Below are positions 62,196-64,000 of a stretch of 64,000 bases of DNA, in pieces (positions within the stretch are counted from its first letter, which is position 1; each line of letters starts with the position of its first letter). The notes beneath the pieces were generated by a model. That model saw only the letters and a list, made by a program, of their open reading frames with translations. It made no database searches and was not told where the DNA came from. The position numbers and the translations under genes are program-made. This stretch comes from Lederbergia graminis (GTDB lineage: Bacteria > Bacillota > Bacilli > Bacillales > Bacillaceae_C), in NCBI RefSeq assembly GCF_042655485.1, contig NZ_JBHSMC010000005.1, forward strand, positions 62,001 to 126,000. Reading direction: 5' to 3'.

Positions 62196-63494
62196 TTATT
62201 GAATGATTAATAGCCATACATATAATCCGACTAACGTTACAAATAGGGTAGGAATCGTTAAGATAATACCGACTTTAAAATAATAACCCCACGAGATATG
62301 AACTCCTTTTGTTTTCAGAACATGCAACCACAATAAGGTAGCTAATGAACCGATAGGAGTAATTTTAGGACCTAAATCAGAGCCAATTATATTTGCATAT
62401 ATAAGTGCTTCTCTTGTAATTCCAATAGTATTAGTATCATAGATTGCTAGCGCATCTATCATTACTGTCGGTAAATTATTCATGATAGATGATAATATAG
62501 CAGCAATAAACCCCATACTAATCGTTGCAACAAATAAGCCTTGATCAGCAGTATACTGAATAATATCTGTAAGTACATTTGTTAAGCCAACATTTCTAAG
62601 TCCATAAACAACTACATACATTCCGATTGAAAAGAAGACGATTGACCATGGAGCTCCTTTTATGACGGACTTTGTATTTATCGCAGGTCTATTATGTGCT
62701 GCTATTAGAAATATGATGGCAATTATTCCAGCAATAACTGAAACTGGCACACGGAAAAATTCACTCGTGAAATAACCTATAAGTAAAATGGTTAGGACAA
62801 ACCAAGATATACGAAACATCTTTTTATCTCTTATTGCGTCATTTGGTGTTTTCAATTGACTTATATCATATTCTTTTGGAATACTCTTGCGGAAAAATAA
62901 ATATAAAACAGTAATACTTGCTAATAAACTAAAAATATTAGGAACTATCATGCGAAAAGCATACTCAGCAAATCCAATTCCAAAAAAATCAGCCGAAACT
63001 ATATTAACGAGATTACTCACAACAAGTGGTAGCGAAGTTGTATCCGCAATAAATCCCGACGCCATGATAAATGGTAGAATCATTTTTTCTTTAAAATGAA
63101 GTGTACGGACCATAGCAAGTACAATCGGTGTTAAAATAAGCGCAGCGCCATCATTAGCAAATAAACCGGCCACTAGAGCACCTAAAATGATGACTAGCAA
63201 AAACATTTTTACACCACTGCCTGCTGATATTCTTGCCATATGCAATGCAGCCCATTCAAAAAATCCAATTTCATCTAAAATCAAACTAATAATGATTAAT
63301 GCTACAAATGTAAGTGTTGCATTCCAAACGATACTAGTTACATCCATTACATCACTAAATGTAACTACATTAAAAAGTAATGCTAGTAGTGCACCACCAC
63401 ATGCTGACCAACCTATTGATAAGCCCTTAGGCTGCCAAATAACAAAAATGAGTGTAACGATAAAAATCGTAATTGCCAAAAAAACGGACATCAT
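62196..63494 (-). CDS. arsB: Arsenite efflux pump ArsB
   Basis: A 432-residue ArsB/NhaD-type transporter with about twelve membrane segments (GLFANDGAALILTPIVLAMV; IIGSDLGPKITPIGSLATLL), which exports arsenite and antimonite. It is of the ArsB rather than the Acr3 type. AAGGGG precedes two ATG codons. It lies twelve bases behind arsR and fourteen before arsC. Confidence 0.93.
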   Translation of the reverse strand: MMSVFLAITIFIVTLIFVIWQPKGLSIGWSACGGALLALLFNVVTFSDVMDVTSIVWNATLTFVALIIISLILDEIGFFEWAALHMARISAGSGVKMFLLVIILGALVAGLFANDGAALILTPIVLAMVRTLHFKEKMILPFIMASGFIADTTSLPLVVSNLVNIVSADFFGIGFAEYAFRMIVPNIFSLLASITVLYLFFRKSIPKEYDISQLKTPNDAIRDKKMFRISWFVLTILLIGYFTSEFFRVPVSVIAGIIAIIFLIAAHNRPAINTKSVIKGAPWSIVFFSIGMYVVVYGLRNVGLTNVLTDIIQYTADQGLFVATISMGFIAAILSSIMNNLPTVMIDALAIYDTNTIGITREALIYANIIGSDLGPKITPIGSLATLLWLHVLKTKGVHISWGYYFKVGIILTIPTLFVTLVGLYVWLLIIQ

Positions 63495-63506
63495 TTTCCC
63501 CTTTTC

Positions 63507-63815
63507 CTAGTTGCATATACAACGATCTGATGATATATCTACTGAAGGCATAAGATTTACAATATGTAAAATGACAGGATACATTTCACATTGCTTATTT
63601 AAAGAATAATAAACCCATCGCCCTCTTTTTTCTTCACTCGTTATTCCTGCATCCCGTAATTTTTTCATATGCTGACTAACAGCAGGCTGACTCATGCCTA
63701 GAAACTCCATTAATTCACAAGCACAAAAGGAATCTCGAACTAAATAGGAGATTATTTTAAGTCTTGTTTCATCACTGATAGCTTTTAATAATGAATCCAT
63801 TTCTTTTATTTGCAC
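63507..63815 (-). CDS. arsR: ArsR-family arsenical repressor
   Basis: A 102-residue ArsR/SmtB winged-helix repressor. The metal site of classical ArsR appears as CACEL before the recognition helix (MSQPAVSQHMKKLRDAG), and a further Cys pair is in the C-terminal RCICN. The start is GTG, with AGGTGGTGATTAA before it. It should bind the inverted repeat just upstream and release it with arsenite. Confidence 0.92.
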   Translation of the reverse strand: MQIKEMDSLLKAISDETRLKIISYLVRDSFCACELMEFLGMSQPAVSQHMKKLRDAGITSEEKRGRWVYYSLNKQCEMYPVILHIVNLMPSVDISSDRCICN

Positions 63816-63832
63816 TTAATCACCACCTAATT

Positions 63833-63852
63833 ACATAAGAAAACACTTATGT
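63833..63852 (-). promoter_or_regulatory. ArsR operator
   Basis: ACATAAG and CTTATGT form a 7-6-7 inverted repeat about 20 bases before the arsR start, the usual place and size for an ArsR site. Confidence 0.65.
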
Positions 63853-63909
63853 ATAGTAACATATTTACATAGTAATTTATATACTTATTTTTTACCTCAC
63901 TACTCTGAC

Positions 63910-64000
63910 AGTTGGTTGATTTCCGCTGCAGGAGCTCGCTTTCCGCGGGCTTCGAAAAGCAAAAGGCGCTTGGGACTTGAAGGAAGGCTAATTTCGCAAC
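63910..64000. repeat. Family 2 intergenic repeat, cut by the window edge
   Basis: CTCGCTTTCCGCGGGCTTCGAAAAGC, then GGCGCTTGGGACTTGAAGG and GGCTAATTTCGCAAC, is the reverse complement of the right part of the element near 48.2 kb. It continues past the edge. Confidence 0.7.

Noticed and set aside
1..64000. CRISPR arrays, tRNA or rRNA genes, prophage or insertion-sequence transposases
   Set aside because: No regularly spaced repeats, no tRNA- or rRNA-like sequence and no transposase or integrase frame were recognised in the window.

Overview
The window is AT-rich chromosomal DNA from an endospore-forming member of the Bacillaceae. Gene content and order suggest Oceanobacillus or a close relative, but this is inferred without any search. 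The backbone follows the Bacillus subtilis order tpx, ytfJ, ytfI, yteJ, sppA, nadK2, sspA, thiI, cysteine desulfurase, ezrA, refZ, ytsP, ytrP/dgcP, rpsD, tyrS, acuA, ccpA, ytxH, ytxG, murC, sftA. Sporulation genes (ytfJ/gerW, an alpha/beta SASP, a YhcN/YlaJ-type lipoprotein, KinB-like kinases) support a spore former. T-box leaders (tyrS, trpE), an S4 leader and a yybP-ykoY riboswitch are typical of Firmicutes.

Layout. 1-13.7 kb: the core block, interrupted between tpx and ytfJ by a YkoS/GtrA/YkoT-like surface-glycosylation set. 13.8-16.6 kb: a repeat element, a small membrane protein, a possible short transcription unit and a diguanylate cyclase. 17-28.5 kb: between rpsD and tyrS lies an accessory insert with a sugar-acid pathway (split UxaA-type dehydratase, aldehyde dehydrogenase, FAH-family dehydratase, YjhG/YagF-type xylonate dehydratase; Weimberg-like, ending in 2-oxoglutarate) and a complete bceRSAB antimicrobial-peptide module with a clear BceR operator. 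28.7-41.6 kb: a class A PBP, tyrS with its T-box, acuA, ccpA, ytxHG, murC, sftA and a lipoprotein. 42-51.7 kb: an LtaS-family enzyme, a CAP-domain protein, two tandem KinB-like histidine kinases (the first with Gln in place of the phospho-acceptor His), and a P-type cation ATPase behind a Mn2+-type yybP-ykoY riboswitch. 52-58 kb: the lower mevalonate pathway (mvaK1, mvaD, mvaK2, fni) fused into one operon with a TctA-like permease and a small two-TM protein. 58-64 kb: a DinB-like and a HesB-like protein, trpEG behind two consecutive Trp T-boxes, and an arsRBC operon with its operator.

The most exciting signal is the mevalonate operon. Its promoter is a near-consensus sigma-A site (TTGATA, 17 bp, TATAAT), and a 17/19-match Fur box fills the spacer and overlaps the -35. 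The operon makes isopentenyl diphosphate from mevalonate without the Fe-S enzymes of the MEP route and carries a carboxylate-type permease, but no HMG-CoA synthase or reductase is in view. This suggests an iron-controlled mevalonate salvage or iron-sparing bypass for isoprenoid synthesis. The promoter and box are read directly from the sequence; the physiology is inference.

Several intergenic spaces hold repeated elements. One family has GAGGYTGRGACA-like terminal inverted repeats and an internal CCGAACTAT hairpin that acts as a transcription terminator. It appears once complete, once with its GC-rich core cleanly deleted, and in decayed forms.
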